Assembly (NCBI RefSeq): GCF_009765355.1
Contig: NZ_VTHK01000008.1
Location: 1-64,000 of the forward strand
Reading direction: 5' to 3'
DNA length: 64,000 bases
Origin: Amycolatopsis anabasis
Lineage (GTDB): Bacteria; Actinomycetota; Actinomycetes; Mycobacteriales; Pseudonocardiaceae
Below the pieces are notes generated by a model. The model was given only the letters and a program-made list of their open reading frames with translations, was not told the DNA's origin and ran no database searches. Numbering within the stretch: position 1 is the stretch's first letter; each line of letters begins with the position of its first letter. The position numbers were made by a program, and so were the translations under genes. Below, piece by piece: positions 33,968 through 42,828 of this stretch.

Positions 33968-35131
33968 ATGATCGACCCTGCCACCTTCCCCGGCCCCGCC
34001 CGGCGCGCCGATGTGCCGCCGTTCCACGTGATGGACGTGCTGTCCGCCGCGCAGGCGCGCCAGCGCAGTCATGGTGACGTCGTGTCGCTGTGCGCCGGGC
34101 AGCCCACCGCGGGCGCCCCGGCGCCGGTGCGGGAGGCCGCCGAGAAGGCGTTGCGCGAGCACAACCTCGGCTACACCGTCCAGCTGGGCATCCCGGAACT
34201 CCGGGAGGCGATCGCCCGGCACTACGACCGCCGCTACTCGCTCGAGGTCAGCCCGGAAGACGTGATCGTCACGACCGGTTCCTCCGGCGGGTTCCTGCTC
34301 TCCTTCCTGTCCGCCTTCGACCCCGGCGACCGGGTCGCGATGGCCCGCCCCGGTTACCCCGCCTACCGCAACCTGCTCACCGCGCTCGGCTGCGAAGTCG
34401 TCGAGTTCGCGACCGACGAGACCACCCGGTTCCAGCCGACCACCGAACTGCTCGACCGGCTCGGCCCGATCCGCGGCCTGGTGGTGGCCAGCCCGAGCAA
34501 TCCGACCGGCACGGTCCTCGACCCCGGTGAGCTGGCGGCGATCGCGGGCTGGTGTTCCACCCGCGGGGTCCAGCTGATCAGCGACGAGATCTACCACGGC
34601 ATCTCCTACGGCGCCGAACTCGGCTGCGCGTGGCAGAGCTCCCGGGAAGCGCTCGTGCTCGGGTCGTTCTCCAAGTACTTCGCGATGACCGGGTGGCGGC
34701 TCGGCTGGATGCTGGTGCCGCAGCGCCTGCACCGGGCGGTGGACGTGCTGACCGGCAACTTCAACATCTGCCCGCCCGCGCTCGCCCAGTACGCGGCGGT
34801 CGCGGCCTTCGAGCCCGAGTCCTACGCCGAGCTCGACCGGCATGTCGCGCACTACCGCGCCAACCGGGACGTGCTGCTCGACGGCCTGCGCGACCTCGGC
34901 CTGGACCGGGTGGCCCCGGTCGACGGCGCCTTCTACGCCTACGTCGACGTGTCCGCGCACACCGCGGACAGCCTGAGCTGGTGCCAGCGCCTGCTCGCCG
35001 ACACCGGGGTGGCCATCACGCCGGGGATCGACTTCGACCCGGTGGACGGCGGCAAGTTCGTCCGGTTCTCCTTCGCGGGCGCGACCGCCGAGGTCACCGA
35101 GGGCGTGCGCCGCCTGGGGGCCTGGCTGTAG
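33968..35131 (+). CDS. Pyridoxal-phosphate aminotransferase, class I/II
   Basis: 387 residues, fold type I. Motifs: TTGSSGGFLLSFLSAFDPGD (phosphate site), ARPGYPAYRN, SPSNPTGTV, SDEIYHGISYG and the PLP lysine Lys236 in SFSKYFAMTGWRLGW. It resembles the aspartate/aromatic aminotransferases; donor and acceptor are unknown. ATG 33968 is the only start that precedes the conserved region at normal length. The mRNA is likely leaderless. An inverted repeat after the stop (35140-35183) probably terminates it. Confidence 0.9.
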   Translation: MIDPATFPGPARRADVPPFHVMDVLSAAQARQRSHGDVVSLCAGQPTAGAPAPVREAAEKALREHNLGYTVQLGIPELREAIARHYDRRYSLEVSPEDVIVTTGSSGGFLLSFLSAFDPGDRVAMARPGYPAYRNLLTALGCEVVEFATDETTRFQPTTELLDRLGPIRGLVVASPSNPTGTVLDPGELAAIAGWCSTRGVQLISDEIYHGISYGAELGCAWQSSREALVLGSFSKYFAMTGWRLGWMLVPQRLHRAVDVLTGNFNICPPALAQYAAVAAFEPESYAELDRHVAHYRANRDVLLDGLRDLGLDRVAPVDGAFYAYVDVSAHTADSLSWCQRLLADTGVAITPGIDFDPVDGGKFVRFSFAGATAEVTEGVRRLGAWL

Positions 35132-35139
35132 GGGGGAAC

Positions 35140-35183
35140 CCCGAATTGTCCCTGAACGTTGAGCGGACGACGGGTAATTCGGG
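35140..35183 (+). terminator. Inverted repeat after the aminotransferase
   Basis: CCCGAATT (35140-35147) and AATTCGGG (35176-35183), perfect 8-bp arms separated by 28 nt, beginning 9 nt past the stop. Confidence 0.45.
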
Positions 35184-35244
35184 CGAGCACGTGGGAGCCT
35201 GCTAGTAGCGGGCCGGTTGGCCCGGAGGTAACCGGAGGGAAACC

Positions 35245-35430
35245 ATGTTCTGGAAGATCGTCGGAGCGCTGATCGTCGCCTGGCTGGCGTTCATGGTGAT
35301 CGGGTCCGTGATCGGATTCGTGTTCAAGGCCGTGCTGTGGATCGCGATCATCGGTGGCGCGGTCTTCCTCGGCACCGCGGCCTACGGCGCCATCAAGGGC
35401 AAGAGCGAGCACAAGCGCATCCGTTCCTGA
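35245..35430 (+). CDS. Small two-span membrane protein
   Basis: 61 residues. Two hydrophobic helices (IVGALIVAWLAFMVIGSVIG and VLWIAIIGGAVFLGTAAYG) and a basic tail (KGKSEHKRIRS). GGAGGG lies 5 nt before ATG, so translation is well supported. It resembles small conserved actinobacterial membrane proteins of unknown function. It is 11 bp upstream of the DoxX gene and probably co-transcribed with it. Confidence 0.75.
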   Translation: MFWKIVGALIVAWLAFMVIGSVIGFVFKAVLWIAIIGGAVFLGTAAYGAIKGKSEHKRIRS

Positions 35431-35441
35431 CCCGGGCCACC

Positions 35442-35792
35442 ATGTCGATTCTGATCGGGCTGCTGTCGGTCCTGCTGACGTTCGCGTTCGTCGGCGCCGG
35501 CGGCGCCAAGCTCGCCGGGGTCGAGAACATGACGCGGTCGCTCGGGCACCTCGGGGTGTCGCCCGGGCTGACCCGCGCGATCGGCGGGCTCGAGCTCGCC
35601 GCCGCGGCCGGGCTGATCGCCGGGTTCTGGATCACCCCGATCGGTTTCGCCGCGTCCATGGGACTGATGTTGCTGATGGTCGGCGCGGTCGCGCGGCACC
35701 TGCGGGCCCGGGACCCGGTCGTGCGCGCCGCGCCCGCGGCGGTGCTCGGGGTGCTGTCCGTGGCGAACGCGGTGTTACTCGCGCTCGCTTAA
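35442..35792 (+). CDS. DoxX family membrane protein
   Basis: 116 residues with four membrane segments. LLTFAFVGAGGAKLAGVENM and HLGVSPGLTRAIGGLELAAAAGLIAGF match the DoxX-like (quinol oxidase subunit-related) family. In actinobacteria such proteins have been tied to redox or thiol homeostasis, but the role here is unknown. It follows the 61-residue membrane protein after 11 bp. Its stop lies 18 bp inside the convergent HAD gene. Confidence 0.8.
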   Translation: MSILIGLLSVLLTFAFVGAGGAKLAGVENMTRSLGHLGVSPGLTRAIGGLELAAAAGLIAGFWITPIGFAASMGLMLLMVGAVARHLRARDPVVRAAPAAVLGVLSVANAVLLALA

Positions 35793-36362
35793 GGCTTCCT
35801 CGGCCGTGCTCGGGCCGAGCCAGCGGTGCGCGCGCAGTCCCACCGCGCGAGCACCGTCCACATTGTACTGTCGATCGTCGAAGAACAGGCAGTCGGCGGG
35901 TTTCGCGCCGAGCCGGGAAACCAGGGTCTGGTAGATCGCCGCATCCGGTTTCGCCAGGCCGACGTCGGCCGAGAACAGCCGCACCCGGAAGGGTTTGATC
36001 CAGTCCTGCCGCTCGGCGAACCGGGCGAACGACGCCGGCGCGTTCGACAGCAGCGCCAGTGCGGTCCCGGCTTCGGCGAGCGCCTCGAGCAGTTCCGCCG
36101 ACTCCGGTTCGACGTGCGACCAGCCCTCGATGTCGATCTCGGTGAGAGTGTCCGAAGTGGACTTGCTGACCGGGATGCCGAGCGGTTCGGCGACGGCCCG
36201 CCAGTACTCCAGGTCCCCGGCGCCGCGGTCGTAGAAGTCGCGCTGGGCCCAGTAGTGCGGTTCGAACTCCGCGAGTTCCACGCCGAGCGCGGCGGCCAGC
36301 CGGGGCAGCGCCGCGGTCCGGCGACTGATCACCTCGCCGTAGTCGAACACGACCCAGTTCAC
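35775..36362 (-). CDS. HAD superfamily hydrolase, subfamily IA
   Basis: 195 residues. HAD motif I is VVFDYGEV (the second Asp of the usual DxD is replaced by Gly-Glu), motif II is ALLSNAP, motif III is the Lys in GLAKPDAAIYQ, and motif IV is CLFFDDRQYNVDGARAVG. The altered motif I is common in the YihX-like branch and may affect phosphatase chemistry. Start is GTG with a weak GGGGG; an ATG 177 bp upstream would add a compositionally random, Arg-rich extension and is rejected. Overlaps DoxX tail to tail. Confidence 0.82.
   Translation of the reverse strand: MNWVVFDYGEVISRRTAALPRLAAALGVELAEFEPHYWAQRDFYDRGAGDLEYWRAVAEPLGIPVSKSTSDTLTEIDIEGWSHVEPESAELLEALAEAGTALALLSNAPASFARFAERQDWIKPFRVRLFSADVGLAKPDAAIYQTLVSRLGAKPADCLFFDDRQYNVDGARAVGLRAHRWLGPSTAEEALSERE
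36150..36162 (-). repeat. 13-mer GTCC-ACTTC-GGAC (minus strand)
   Basis: On the coding strand of the HAD gene, read S-T-S-D with a locally rare ACT codon. The only exact copy whose fifth core base is C rather than T. Confidence 0.55.
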
Positions 36363-36528
36363 TTCGCGATACCCCCGCTCTTTCGGCGGCTCCGCGCGCG
36401 ACACGAGCGCGTCGCCGGGGCTTGGCTCACCGAGTTGTCTCCGTCTCCGTTGTGCCAACGCCCCGCCGCCGCGCTCGTGGGGCCTTCGGCCGAGGCGCGC
36501 GTGCGGGCCGACTTGGGTGCCGCCCTGA

Positions 36529-37563
36529 TCACTTGGCATTTCCCCCTCGGATGCGGCGCAGCGCCTCGTCGATGTCCTGCGCGGACACGTCCCGGTGCGT
36601 CACGAACCGGACCTTCCCGGCCATCGGGCCCGCGAGCACGCCCCATGATGCCAACGATTCCACCGCCACCGCCACGTCCGGAACCCCGGCCAGGACGATG
36701 TTCGTCTCCGGGGTGTCCGCCTCCCAGCCGAGTTCGGCGAGCCCGGTGGCGAGCCGCTTCGCCTTCTCGTGTTCGGCGCCGAGATCGTTGACGCGGTCCA
36801 GCGCGACCAGGCACGCGGCGGCCAGCACCCCGCCCTGCCGCACCCCGCCGCCGAGCATCTGCCGCATCCGGCGGGCCCTCGCGACGAAGTCCTCGCTGCC
36901 GGCCACCACCGAACCGACCGGGGCGCCGAGGGCCTTGCTGAAACACGCGGACACGGTGTCCGCGCCCACGGTCAGCGCCGCCGGTGGCAGGCCGAGGGCG
37001 CAGGCGGCGTGCCAGATGCGGGCGCCGTCGAGGTGCACGCGCAGCCCGGCCTGCCGCGCGACGGAGAGCAGCTGGGCGTGCTCGTCCGGCGGGGTGACCG
37101 CCCCACCGGCCCAGTTGTGCGTGTTCTCCAGGCACAGCAAGGTGGTGCGCAGCGCGTAGTACGGCGCTCCGGCCCCGCCGATCGCCGCGCTGAGCGTGCC
37201 GGGAGCCGGGCGTCCCGGCCCGGCGTCGTGCGGCAGCGGTTCGGGCATGCCACCGGCCAGCCAGGCCGCCGAGCCCAGTTCGTTGAGCAGGACGTGCGCC
37301 CCCTTCGGCGCGAGGAACCGGTCGCCGCGCTGCAGGTGCACGCTCAGCGCGATCAGGTTCGCCATCGTGCCGCTCGGGGTCCACAGCGCCGCGGGCATGC
37401 CGAGCAGGGCCGCCGCGCGCTGCTCGAGTTCGAGGATGGTCGGATCGATGTCGATGACGTTGTCCGCGACCTCCGCGGACGCCATGGCTCTCCGCATAGT
37501 TTCATCCGGCCGGGTGACGGTGTCGGAGCGGAGGTCAATCGTCCGGTTCTCAGCGAAGGTCAC
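36529..37563 (-). CDS. ltaE: Low-specificity L-threonine aldolase family protein
   Basis: 344 residues, PLP fold type I. IDLRSDTVTRPDETMRRAMASAEVADNV is the family opening, ENTHNWAGGAV and VHLDGARIWHA follow, and the PLP lysine is Lys210 in CFSKALGAPVGS. It cleaves L-threonine or L-allo-threonine to glycine and acetaldehyde. The GTG start at 37563 has no good ribosome site, so the transcript may be leaderless or the start may differ slightly. About 166 bp separate it from the HAD gene on the same strand. Confidence 0.88.
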   Translation of the reverse strand: MTFAENRTIDLRSDTVTRPDETMRRAMASAEVADNVIDIDPTILELEQRAAALLGMPAALWTPSGTMANLIALSVHLQRGDRFLAPKGAHVLLNELGSAAWLAGGMPEPLPHDAGPGRPAPGTLSAAIGGAGAPYYALRTTLLCLENTHNWAGGAVTPPDEHAQLLSVARQAGLRVHLDGARIWHAACALGLPPAALTVGADTVSACFSKALGAPVGSVVAGSEDFVARARRMRQMLGGGVRQGGVLAAACLVALDRVNDLGAEHEKAKRLATGLAELGWEADTPETNIVLAGVPDVAVAVESLASWGVLAGPMAGKVRFVTHRDVSAQDIDEALRRIRGGNAK

Positions 37564-37700
37564 GGTTGGATCACATCACATGCCCGGTGTCGCACTCAAA
37601 CACGCGGGTGCGGGTGGATGGGGCGCGAAGGACGTGCAACCGTAGACGCCGCCCGTTCCGTCCTCACCCTTGAACGCCTCGAGAGCGGAGAGCCAGCCGC

Positions 37701-38210
37701 GTGGATCAGCGCGACGAGCAGGAGTTCGCGGAGTACTTCGCCGCCCGGCGGGACTCCGTGCGCCGGACCGCGTACATGCTGTGCGGGGACTGGCACCGCG
37801 CGGACGACCTCGCGCAGACGGCGTTCGTCGCGCTGCACCGGCGCTGGCGGAAGATCCGGGACCGGTCGGCGACGGACGCCTACCTGCGTAAAACGCTGGT
37901 CCGTGCGGTGATCGACGAGTCCCGGCGGCCCTGGCGGCGGGAGCGGCAGACCGAGAGCCTGCCCGAGCCCGACGCCGAGGGTGTCCGGCTCGACGAGCAG
38001 GTCGCCACCCGGGCCGACCTGCTGGCCGGGCTGCGGCGCGTGCCGCCGAAGCAGCGCGCGGTGCTGGTGCTCCGGTACTTCGAGGGGCTCGACGTGGCCG
38101 GTGTGGCCAGGACGCTGGGCTGCAGCGAGGGAAACGTGAAGAGCCAGACCGCTCGCGGGCTGGCGAACCTGCGGGAAGTGCTGGGCGAGGAGGTGGACAC
38201 GCATGGATGA
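37701..38210 (+). CDS. SigE family (ECF) RNA polymerase sigma factor
   Basis: 169 residues. Region 2: EFAEYFAARRDSVRRTAYMLCGDWHRADDLAQTAFVALHRRW; region 4: LAGLRRVPPKQRAVLVLRYFEGLDVAGVARTLGCSEGNVKSQTARGLANLR. This is the actinobacterial SigE-family (SACE/SCO-type) ECF layout. It directs RNA polymerase to stress-specific promoters, not identifiable here. GTG start with GGAGAG upstream. Its stop overlaps the next gene by 8 bp, so the sigma factor and the membrane protein are co-translated. Confidence 0.92.
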   Translation: MDQRDEQEFAEYFAARRDSVRRTAYMLCGDWHRADDLAQTAFVALHRRWRKIRDRSATDAYLRKTLVRAVIDESRRPWRRERQTESLPEPDAEGVRLDEQVATRADLLAGLRRVPPKQRAVLVLRYFEGLDVAGVARTLGCSEGNVKSQTARGLANLREVLGEEVDTHG

Positions 38211-38928
38211 GCGGGAACTGGAGACGCTGTTCCGGGAGGCTCCCGGCGAGCCGCCGCCCGCCGGATTCACCGTCACCGACGTCACCAAGGCGTCGGCCCG
38301 GGCCGGGATACGCAGCCGGAACCGGGTCCTGGTCGCCGTCAGCTGCGCGGTCGTCCTCCTCGCCGGTGGCGGTTTGACCGGTTTGTTACTCAATGACGGA
38401 GTCCTCGAGCAGACGGCGTCCGCGCCGGAGTTTCAAAGTAATGCGGATTCGGGTAATCCCAGGCAACCTGGAGGGGGGACCGGACGTCCTCCGAACGCAG
38501 TACCCCAAGAAGGCTTCCCGACCTACTCGCCCAAGCAGGGGGGCGACGGGTCCGGGGAGAACGGCCCTCGGGCCGAAGGCACCCAAGGGTGCGACAAGGT
38601 CGACCGGGAGCTCGCCACCGCCCTCGCTGGCGAGCTTCCGGTCACCGGACTGCAGGCTTCCCCGGCGCGATGGTGCGCGCCGGACTGGCGTTCGGCCGCG
38701 TTCGAGGTGGCCGATACCGGCCGCGGTGGTGTGATCTCGGCCACCGTGGTCCCGTCCGGGCAGATGATCAAGCCGACCGGGTTGCCGCAGGGCACGCTCG
38801 TCGCCGAACGCGCCGCCAAGGGCGGGGGCACGGTTTTCGTCCTCAGCGTTCCGCGCACCGGATCGGTCGATCCGCCGTTTCCGAACGACCTCGATCGGAT
38901 CGTTACCGCGCTTGCTGCACGCTTCTGA
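38203..38928 (+). CDS. Membrane protein, probable anti-sigma partner
   Basis: 241 residues. A cytosolic N-terminal part (ELETLFREAPGEPPPAGFTVTDVTKASARAG) precedes one span at about 43-63, followed by a disordered Pro/Gly linker and an extracellular domain with a cysteine pair (EGTQGCDKV, ARWCAPDW). Overlap with the sigma gene and this topology are those of a transmembrane anti-sigma factor. No zinc-binding HxxxCxxC is present, so the family is unclear. Function inferred from context. Confidence 0.65.
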   Translation: MDERELETLFREAPGEPPPAGFTVTDVTKASARAGIRSRNRVLVAVSCAVVLLAGGGLTGLLLNDGVLEQTASAPEFQSNADSGNPRQPGGGTGRPPNAVPQEGFPTYSPKQGGDGSGENGPRAEGTQGCDKVDRELATALAGELPVTGLQASPARWCAPDWRSAAFEVADTGRGGVISATVVPSGQMIKPTGLPQGTLVAERAAKGGGTVFVLSVPRTGSVDPPFPNDLDRIVTALAARF

Positions 38929-38937
38929 GGGGGCCGA

Positions 38938-39549
38938 ATGGCAGGATGGTCCGCCGTGACCTCTGCAGCGAGTACGCCCAAAGGCGAACGAAGGCGGGCG
39001 GCCCTGGTCGAGGCCGCCTCCGCACTGTTGGTCGAAGGTGGCTTCGACGCGGTACGGCACCGCGCCGTCGCCGAACGGGCCAAGCTGCCCCTGGCCTCGA
39101 CGACGTACTACTTCGACTCGCTGGACGACCTCGTCGCCGCCGCCGTCGAGCACTACTCCCGGTACGAGCTGGCCCAGGGCCGCGAGCGCCTGGAGGAGAT
39201 CGCGACCCGCAACCGCGGCGTGGGGGCGGTGGTGGACCTGGTGCTGGAGCTGCTGCTGGGCCCCGAGCACGCCGGCCGCGAGGCGGACGCCGAAGCCGTG
39301 CTGCTGCGGTACGAGCGGCTGGTGGCCACCGGGCGGCGGCCCTACCTGCGCCCGCTGATGCGCACCCTGGCCGTCGAGCTGAACGACCTGATCTCCGAGA
39401 TCCTCGCCCGTTCCGGCAAACCGGTCGACGCCGAGGAGCTCAAACGCCTGATCGCGCTGGTCGACGGCGCCGTGGTCGCCGCCCTGGTCGAGGTCGACCC
39501 GGAACCGCGGGCCGCCGCCGCCAAGATGCTGCGCGAAGCGCTGAGCTGA
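38938..39549 (+). CDS. TetR/AcrR family transcriptional regulator
   Basis: 203 residues. The HTH lies at about 20-65: RRAALVEAASALLVEGGFDAVRHRAVAERAKLPLASTTYYFDSLDDLVAAAV, typical of TetR proteins with the STTYYFDS recognition helix. The helical C-terminal domain would bind an unknown ligand. ATG 38938 follows an AGGGGG; GTG 38956 is an alternative. It begins 9 bp after the anti-sigma-like gene and may share its transcript. purB follows from its own promoter 60 bp after the stop. Confidence 0.87.
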   Translation: MAGWSAVTSAASTPKGERRRAALVEAASALLVEGGFDAVRHRAVAERAKLPLASTTYYFDSLDDLVAAAVEHYSRYELAQGRERLEEIATRNRGVGAVVDLVLELLLGPEHAGREADAEAVLLRYERLVATGRRPYLRPLMRTLAVELNDLISEILARSGKPVDAEELKRLIALVDGAVVAALVEVDPEPRAAAAKMLREALS

Positions 39550-39596
39550 CTCCGGCGGCGCTGGCGACCGATCCCGGGCTGGCGCTGCCAGCGGGT

Positions 39597-39602
39597 TAAC
39601 CT
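39597..39602 (+). promoter_or_regulatory. Leaderless-type -10 box of purB
   Basis: TAACCT (TANNNT) ends 6 nt before GTG 39609. No ribosome site and no clear -35 hexamer. Confidence 0.55.
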
Positions 39603-39608
39603 GGCGCG

Positions 39609-41036
39609 GTGACGCAGAAGCCCCGCATCCCGAACGTGCTCGCCGCCCGCTACGCCTCCGCCGAGCTGGTCGAACTCTGGTCCCCGGAGAACAAGGTCAA
39701 GCTGGAGCGCGAGCTCTGGCTGGCCGTGCTGCGGGCCCAGCGCGAGCTGGGCGTCGAGGTGCCGGACGGGGTGGTCGAGGACTACGAGCGGGTGCTGGAG
39801 GACGTGGACCTCGCCTCGATCGCCGAGCGGGAGCGGGTCACCCGGCACGACGTGAAGGCGCGGATCGAGGAGTTCAACGCCCTCGCCGGGCACGAGCACG
39901 TGCACAAGGGGATGACCTCGCGGGACGTCACCGAGAACGTCGAGCAGCTGCAGCTGCGGCGCTCGCTGGAGCTGGTGCGCGGCCGGGTCGCCGCGGTGCT
40001 GGCCCGCCTCGCCGCGCTCGCCGCCGAGCATTCGGACCTGGTCATGGCCGGTCGTTCGCACAACGTGGCCGCGCAGGCGACCACGCTCGGCAAGCGGTTC
40101 GCCACCGCGGCCGACGAGCTGCTGGTCGCCTTCGAGCGGCTGGACCAGCTCATCGAGCGGTACCCGCTGCGCGGGATCAAGGGGCCGGTGGGCACCGCGC
40201 AGGACATGCTCGACCTCCTCGGCTCGGAGTCCACTTTGGATGAACTGGAGTCCCGGGTCGCGGAGTTCCTCGGGTTCGACCGGCGATTCACCAGCGTCGG
40301 CCAGGTCTACCCGCGTTCGCTGGACTTCGACGTGGTCTCGGCCGTGGTCCAGGTCGCCGCCGCACCGGCCAGCCTGGCCAAGACGATCCGGCTGATGGCG
40401 GGCCACGAACTGGTGACCGAGGGCTTCCAGCCCGGTCAGGTCGGCTCCTCGGCGATGCCGCACAAGATGAACACCCGCTCCTGCGAACGGGTCAACGGGC
40501 TGGCCGTGGTGCTGCGCGGGTACCTGTCGATGGTCGGCGAGCTGGCCGGTGACCAGTGGAACGAGGGCGACGTCTCGGATTCGGTGGTGCGCCGGGTCGC
40601 GCTGCCCGACGCGTTCTTCGCGCTCGACGGGTTGCTGGAGACCTTCCTCACGGTGCTCGCCGAGTTCGGCGCGTTCCCCGCGGTCGTGGAGCGCGAATTG
40701 GACCGGTACCTGCCGTTCCTGGCCACCACCAAGGTCCTGATGGCGGCGGTGCGGGCCGGGGTCGGCCGGGAGACCGCGCACGAGGCGATCAAGGAGAACG
40801 CGGTCGCCGTGGCGCTGGCGATGCGCGAGGGGCAGACCGGGAACGATCTGGTCGACCGGCTCGCCGCCGACGAGCGGCTCCCACTGGACCGCGCCAAGCT
40901 CGACGAACTGCTGGCCGACCGGATCTCGTTCACCGGCGTCGCGCCCGCCCAGGTCGACGCGGTGGTCCGGCGGGTGGAGGAAGTCCTCAAGCGGTTCCCC
41001 GAGGCCGTGGGGTACGCCCCGGCACCAATTCTCTGA
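39609..41036 (+). CDS. purB: Adenylosuccinate lyase
   Basis: 475 residues, fumarase/aspartase superfamily. It cleaves SAICAR in IMP synthesis and adenylosuccinate in AMP synthesis, releasing fumarate. Motifs: GMTSRDVTENVEQLQLRRSL, AGRSHNVAAQATTLGKRFA (catalytic His), and the signature loop GSSAMPHKMNTRSCERVNGL with the catalytic Ser. Length fits the longer actinobacterial form. GTG start; the TANNNT box 6 nt upstream implies a leaderless mRNA. It works with PurA, encoded 28 kb upstream, and after PurC, 10 kb downstream. Confidence 0.97.
   Translation: MTQKPRIPNVLAARYASAELVELWSPENKVKLERELWLAVLRAQRELGVEVPDGVVEDYERVLEDVDLASIAERERVTRHDVKARIEEFNALAGHEHVHKGMTSRDVTENVEQLQLRRSLELVRGRVAAVLARLAALAAEHSDLVMAGRSHNVAAQATTLGKRFATAADELLVAFERLDQLIERYPLRGIKGPVGTAQDMLDLLGSESTLDELESRVAEFLGFDRRFTSVGQVYPRSLDFDVVSAVVQVAAAPASLAKTIRLMAGHELVTEGFQPGQVGSSAMPHKMNTRSCERVNGLAVVLRGYLSMVGELAGDQWNEGDVSDSVVRRVALPDAFFALDGLLETFLTVLAEFGAFPAVVERELDRYLPFLATTKVLMAAVRAGVGRETAHEAIKENAVAVALAMREGQTGNDLVDRLAADERLPLDRAKLDELLADRISFTGVAPAQVDAVVRRVEEVLKRFPEAVGYAPAPIL
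40229..40241 (+). repeat. Near-match 13-mer GTCC-ACTTT-GGAT
   Basis: In purB, read E-S-T-L-D-E, the same peptide context as the exact copy in purQ; only the last base differs. Confidence 0.4.
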
Positions 41037-41200
41037 TTGGTCTGTGATCAAAGGAACGCAAGGGCGTTCACATGCTGGGACGACGTTACCCGTTCGGGCG
41101 ATTTCTCTAACGTGAGCGCGGAACCCAGCGCGCCGGGCGGCCACCAGCTTCCCGGCGCGTAGTCTCGCGCCCAGGTGCGCCCGAAATGTACGGAAGTAGC

Positions 41201-42025
41201 ATGAGATCCACGCTGTCGCGATTCCTCGCCGTCCTCGCCGCGGGCGCGGCCACCCTCACCCTCGCCGCGTGCGGCGGCTCCTCGGACGGAGCCGGCGGAC
41301 CGCTGACGGTCGGCACGCTGACCGACGCCCCGCCGTCGATCTACCTGGAGAACGGCAACTTCACCGGCTACGACAACGAGTTGCTGCGCGACATCGCCAA
41401 GCGCGGGGGGTTCGAGGTGCGGTTCCGCGGTACCGAGTTCGCCGGGCTGCTCGCCAACGTGGCCAACCGCACGTTCGACATCGGCAGCTCCACGATCTCC
41501 ACCACCGACGAGCGCAAGAAGACGGTCGCCTTCTCCAACGGCTACAGCACCGGCTTCACCTCGATCGTCACCAGGAAGGGCGCGGGACTGAAGGACGTGG
41601 CCGCGTTCTCCGGTAAGCGCCTCGGGGTGGTCCAGGCCTCGGTGCAGGACGACTTCGCGAGCAAGAAGGTCGCGGGCGCGAACGTGGTGCGCTTCCCCGA
41701 CTACAACGCGGGTTTCGCGCAGCTGCGGGGCGGCAGCCTGGACGGCTGGGTGGTGCCGAAGGACATCGGCCAGAAGTACCTGGACCAGAACCCGGATCTG
41801 CAGCTGGAGTTCGGCTACACCGTGGAGACCAAGGACACCCCGTCCGCGTTCGCGGTGCGCAAGGACAACAAGGAGCTGCTGGCGAAGATCAACGACGGCC
41901 TGGCCAAGGCGATCGCCGACGGCACCGTGAAACGGCTGCACGAGCAGTTCTTCAAGACCGAGCCGTTGCCGAAGGAACTGGAACCCGGCGGGCCGGGCCT
42001 GCCGGTGCGGAACCCGGGTCAGTGA
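41201..42025 (+). CDS. Amino-acid ABC transporter substrate-binding lipoprotein 1
   Basis: 274 residues of the SBP_bac_3 family. The signal peptide ends in TLAAC (lipobox Cys about 25). Mature motifs: VGTLTDAPPSIYLENGNFTGYDNELL, the ligand-loop SSTISTTDERKKTVAFS, and FPDYNAGFAQLRGGSLDGWV. Substrate probably a polar amino acid; unknown. GGAAG lies just upstream of ATG. It is the most divergent of four tandem paralogues and starts the operon. A possible -10 (TAACGT, 41108-41113) with a weak -35 lies upstream, and a small hairpin (GAACGC-AAGG-GCGTTC, 41054-41069) follows purB. Confidence 0.92.
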   Translation: MRSTLSRFLAVLAAGAATLTLAACGGSSDGAGGPLTVGTLTDAPPSIYLENGNFTGYDNELLRDIAKRGGFEVRFRGTEFAGLLANVANRTFDIGSSTISTTDERKKTVAFSNGYSTGFTSIVTRKGAGLKDVAAFSGKRLGVVQASVQDDFASKKVAGANVVRFPDYNAGFAQLRGGSLDGWVVPKDIGQKYLDQNPDLQLEFGYTVETKDTPSAFAVRKDNKELLAKINDGLAKAIADGTVKRLHEQFFKTEPLPKELEPGGPGLPVRNPGQ

Positions 42026-42036
42026 GGGGGAAATCC

Positions 42037-42828
42037 ATGAAGAGCACGAAGAGAACACTGATCACCGCGCTCGCCGCCGGGCTGCTCGCGGCGCTCACCG
42101 CGTGCGGCGGCGGAAGCGACCAGACCACCCTGCGGGTCGGCACCCTGGGCGACGCGCCGCCGAACATCTTCGTCGACAAGTCCGGGAACTACACGGGCTT
42201 CGACAACGAGTTGCTCAAGGCCATCGCGGCCAAGCAGAACCTGAAGCTGGAGTTCGCCGCGACCGAGTTCTCCTCGCTGCTGTCCAAAGTGGCCAATGGC
42301 CAGTTCGACGTGGGCAGTTCGGCGATCGCGCAGACCGACGAGCGCAAGAAGACCGTCGACTTCTCGAACGCGTACAACTTCGAGGTGATGAGCATCCAGA
42401 CCAGGGAAGGGACGCCCATCACCGACGAGAGCACCTTGGCGGGCAAGCGGATCGCGGTCATCCAGGGCACGGTCGGCGACAAGTGGCTGGGCACGACCGT
42501 GCCTGCCGCGCAGGCGGTGCGCTTCCCGGACTACGCGGCCGCGCTCGGCGCGCTCAAGTCCGGTTCGGTGGAGGGTTACGTCCTCGACCAGGCCATCGCG
42601 GAGAAGAACGTCACCGAGAACCCGGACGCCAAGCTGAAGGTCACCAAGTCCTTCACCACGGACATCGCGCACGGGTTCGCGGTGCGCAAGGGCAACGGCG
42701 AGTTGCTCGGCAAGCTCAACGAGGGGCTCAAGCAGGTGATCGCCGATGGCACCTGGGAGCGGTTGCACCAGCAGTTCCTGCCAACGGCCCCGGTTCCGGA
42801 CCAGTTCAAGGCGGGTAAGCCCGAGTAA
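42037..42828 (+). CDS. Amino-acid ABC transporter substrate-binding lipoprotein 2
   Basis: 263 residues, lipobox LTAC. The same fold as its neighbours: [57 protein letters not shown], and a C-terminus [21 protein letters not shown]. Its last ~60 nt are nearly identical in DNA to the end of lipoprotein 3, evidence of recent duplication or gene conversion. GAGGGGGA lies 5 nt before ATG. It starts 11 bp after paralogue 1 and shares one base with the next start (TAATG). Confidence 0.92.
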   Translation: MKSTKRTLITALAAGLLAALTACGGGSDQTTLRVGTLGDAPPNIFVDKSGNYTGFDNELLKAIAAKQNLKLEFAATEFSSLLSKVANGQFDVGSSAIAQTDERKKTVDFSNAYNFEVMSIQTREGTPITDESTLAGKRIAVIQGTVGDKWLGTTVPAAQAVRFPDYAAALGALKSGSVEGYVLDQAIAEKNVTENPDAKLKVTKSFTTDIAHGFAVRKGNGELLGKLNEGLKQVIADGTWERLHQQFLPTAPVPDQFKAGKPE

